The notes below the pieces were generated by a model that did not search any database, was not told the DNA's origin, and saw nothing but the letters and a program-made list of their open reading frames with translations. The position numbers were made by a program, and so were the translations under genes. Shown here one piece after another: positions 62,766 to 64,000 of a DNA stretch of 64,000 bases (positions within the stretch are counted from its first letter, which is position 1; every line of letters begins with the position of its first letter). The stretch is from Shewanella amazonensis SB2B (GTDB lineage: Bacteria > Pseudomonadota > Gammaproteobacteria > Enterobacterales > Shewanellaceae), in the NCBI RefSeq assembly GCF_000015245.1, contig NC_008700.1:3918501-3982500 (forward strand), read 5' to 3'.

Positions 62766-63611
62766 TTACAATCCGGCATCCAGACCCGCTTTATAGAGGG
62801 CGTTTTTCTTCAAATCATGAATTTGTGCAGCCATGGCGGCGGCCTTTTTCAGTGGCAATTCAGTGGCCAGTAGTGCCAGTGTTTCCATCGCCTTGGCCGG
62901 AATGGCTTCTTCAGTTTCCTCGGCCACAAAGCCGTGGCACATCAGCACCATCTCACCTTTTTGCTGATTGTCATCACTCTTTACCTTCTCCAATACCTCG
63001 GCCGCAGTACCACTCAAAAAAGTTTCGAAGGTCTTGGTCAGCTCCCGCGCCATCACCATGGGCCTTTCGCCACCCAGCACAGCCACTATGGCTTCGAGTG
63101 TTTGCAGAATACGGTGGGGGGATTCGTAAAAAATCAGGGTGCGCGGATCTTCCCGCAGCGCAGTCAGCTTATCGTTGCGGCCCTTGTCTTTGGCAGGCAG
63201 GAAGCCCTCAAATGAGAAGCGGTCGGAAGGCAGGCCAGACGCACTGAGCGCAGTAATCGCGGCGCAGGGGCCTGGCAAAGGGATCACGGCAAATCCAGCT
63301 TCACGCACCTGGGACACCAGATGATAGCCGGGGTCAGATATCAGCGGCGTGCCTGCATCACTCACCAGCGCCACGGCGTCACCCTGACTCAGTTTCTCAA
63401 TAATCCACTGGGCACGGGCACGCTCGTTGTGATCGTGCACCGACGTGGTACGGGTGCTGATACCAAAATGGCTGAAGAGTCGACCCGAATGGCGGGTGTC
63501 TTCGCAGGCTATCAAACTCACGGATTGGAGGATTTCAACGGCCCTCGGGCTCATGTCTCCCAGGTTGCCTATGGGGGTCGGAACGATATAAAGCGCTGGG
63601 GGCAGGGACAT
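62766..63611 (-). CDS. rsmI: RsmI, 16S rRNA C1402 2'-O-methyltransferase
   Basis: The 281-residue SPOUT-unrelated tetrapyrrole-methylase-fold enzyme has LYIVPTPIGNLGDMSPRAVEILQSVSLIACEDTRHSGRLFSHFGI, GDAVALVSDAGTPLISDPGYHLV and FIYES-like LIFYESPHRILQTLEAI. All are diagnostic of RsmI (YraL). GAGG precedes ATG 63611. It is divergent from lpoA, the conserved arrangement in gammaproteobacteria. Confidence 0.96.
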   Translation of the reverse strand: MSLPPALYIVPTPIGNLGDMSPRAVEILQSVSLIACEDTRHSGRLFSHFGISTRTTSVHDHNERARAQWIIEKLSQGDAVALVSDAGTPLISDPGYHLVSQVREAGFAVIPLPGPCAAITALSASGLPSDRFSFEGFLPAKDKGRNDKLTALREDPRTLIFYESPHRILQTLEAIVAVLGGERPMVMARELTKTFETFLSGTAAEVLEKVKSDDNQQKGEMVLMCHGFVAEETEEAIPAKAMETLALLATELPLKKAAAMAAQIHDLKKNALYKAGLDAGL

Positions 63612-63699
63612 AATTACCTCTGGAGTATGATGGCCAAGGCTTTAACCCCGGGCCGGAGAAGGTTAAACTGAGCTCAGCATATTACCAGAGTGAAGCCAA

Positions 63700-64000
63700 G
63701 TGTTGAAAAGCCGGAATCAATTGAAATTAGCAGGTGTTGCGTTGTTTCTGTCGTTATTGGCAGGTTGCGCAGGCACTCCAGGGACAGATGTCAGCCAGCC
63801 ACAGGGACCCGTTTCTTTGGTAAAGGCCGAGCTGTCTTCCAGCCAATATCTGGCGCTGGCCGATTCGGCCAAAGATGCCGCCTCCCGCAGCCGCTACCAG
63901 TTACTGGCCGCCCACGCCCTGTTGAATGAATCCAATCCCCAGGGCGCGGCCCAACTGCTCGGCGCCATCAGAGGCAATCTGGCGCAGGACACGGAAATCC
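63700..64000 (+). CDS. lpoA: LpoA-type penicillin-binding protein activator, N-terminal part
   Basis: The gene runs off the right edge after 100 codons. From GTG 63700 or TTG 63703 the protein reads LKSRNQLKLAGVALFLSLLAGCAGTPGTDVSQ, a lipoprotein signal with lipobox LLAGC. Helical TPR-like sequence follows (SQYLALADSAKDAASRSRYQLLAAHALLNESNPQGAAQLLGAIRGNLAQDTEI), as in the N-terminal domain of LpoA (LppC), the outer-membrane activator of PBP1A. Position divergent from rsmI supports the call. The start codon is non-ATG, which hides this gene in simple ORF scans. Confidence 0.87.
   Translation, partial: MLKSRNQLKLAGVALFLSLLAGCAGTPGTDVSQPQGPVSLVKAELSSSQYLALADSAKDAASRSRYQLLAAHALLNESNPQGAAQLLGAIRGNLAQDTEI

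Overview
The window looks like chromosome of a Shewanella-type gammaproteobacterium. It carries a GC-rich backbone with the AcnD/PrpF version of the methylcitrate pathway, a GlyGly-CTERM protein, several c-di-GMP enzymes, a speF-potE polyamine operon, srkA-dsbA, zapB, rimJ, ygiQ, and the rnpB-rsmI-lpoA neighbourhood. The species call rests on gene content and protein style only; nothing was searched.

Layout. 1-2.1 kb: end of acnD and prpF, with a curious second copy of the prpF start. 2.3-6.8 kb: one very large propeller/PAS/GGDEF/EAL sensor. 7-12.9 kb: ilvE, a CaiB-type CoA transferase, a GlyGly-CTERM protein, and a PepSY / response regulator / histidine kinase operon. 12.9-17.3 kb: an accessory region made of hairpin-rich dispersed repeats around an AT-rich island. 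The island holds a two-gene operon (SF1 helicase plus an unknown protein) and the decayed remains of a third gene. 17.3-25.9 kb: MFS/AraC pair, diguanylate cyclase, SIMPL protein, another copy of the dispersed repeat, a DUF3300 lipoprotein, a methyltransferase and a secreted subtilase. 26-34.7 kb: a lipase-like protein, DUF1223, rof, ridA, an NhaC-type antiporter, zapB, dsbA, srkA with two small overlapping genes, and a protein with a (Glu-Pro)n tract encoded by a pure hexanucleotide repeat. 34.9-41.4 kb: ygbA-like gene, a 7TM orphan, an S9 peptidase, a SYLF protein, an acyltransferase and a YkvA-type protein. 41.8-48.5 kb: a polyamine block with the ornithine-sensing leader peptide speFL, speF, potE, a porin and a convergent homospermidine synthase. 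48.6-64 kb: ICMT-like, rimJ, a BlaI/M56 pair with visible operators, a divergent MsrA, HPP, a MerR/DUF2938 divergent pair with a classic 19-bp-spacer promoter, ygiQ, MAPEG, ThrE, a POTRA/barrel protein, rnpB, rsmI and the start of lpoA.

The strongest unusual signals are three. (1) A composite structured repeat of about 215 nt occurs three times (12900-13115 minus, 16510-16731 plus, 21678-21892 plus). Its hairpin stems are rewritten between copies but stay complementary, while loops, linkers and hairpin lengths are kept. (2) The AT-rich helicase operon (13398-16030) sits beside a pseudogene resembling a small protein of integrase-carrying islands and is a candidate defence cargo. (3) A 34-codon speFL leader ORF (41795-41899) has the HIRRTRH ornithine-binding motif ahead of speF, next to a homospermidine synthase gene.
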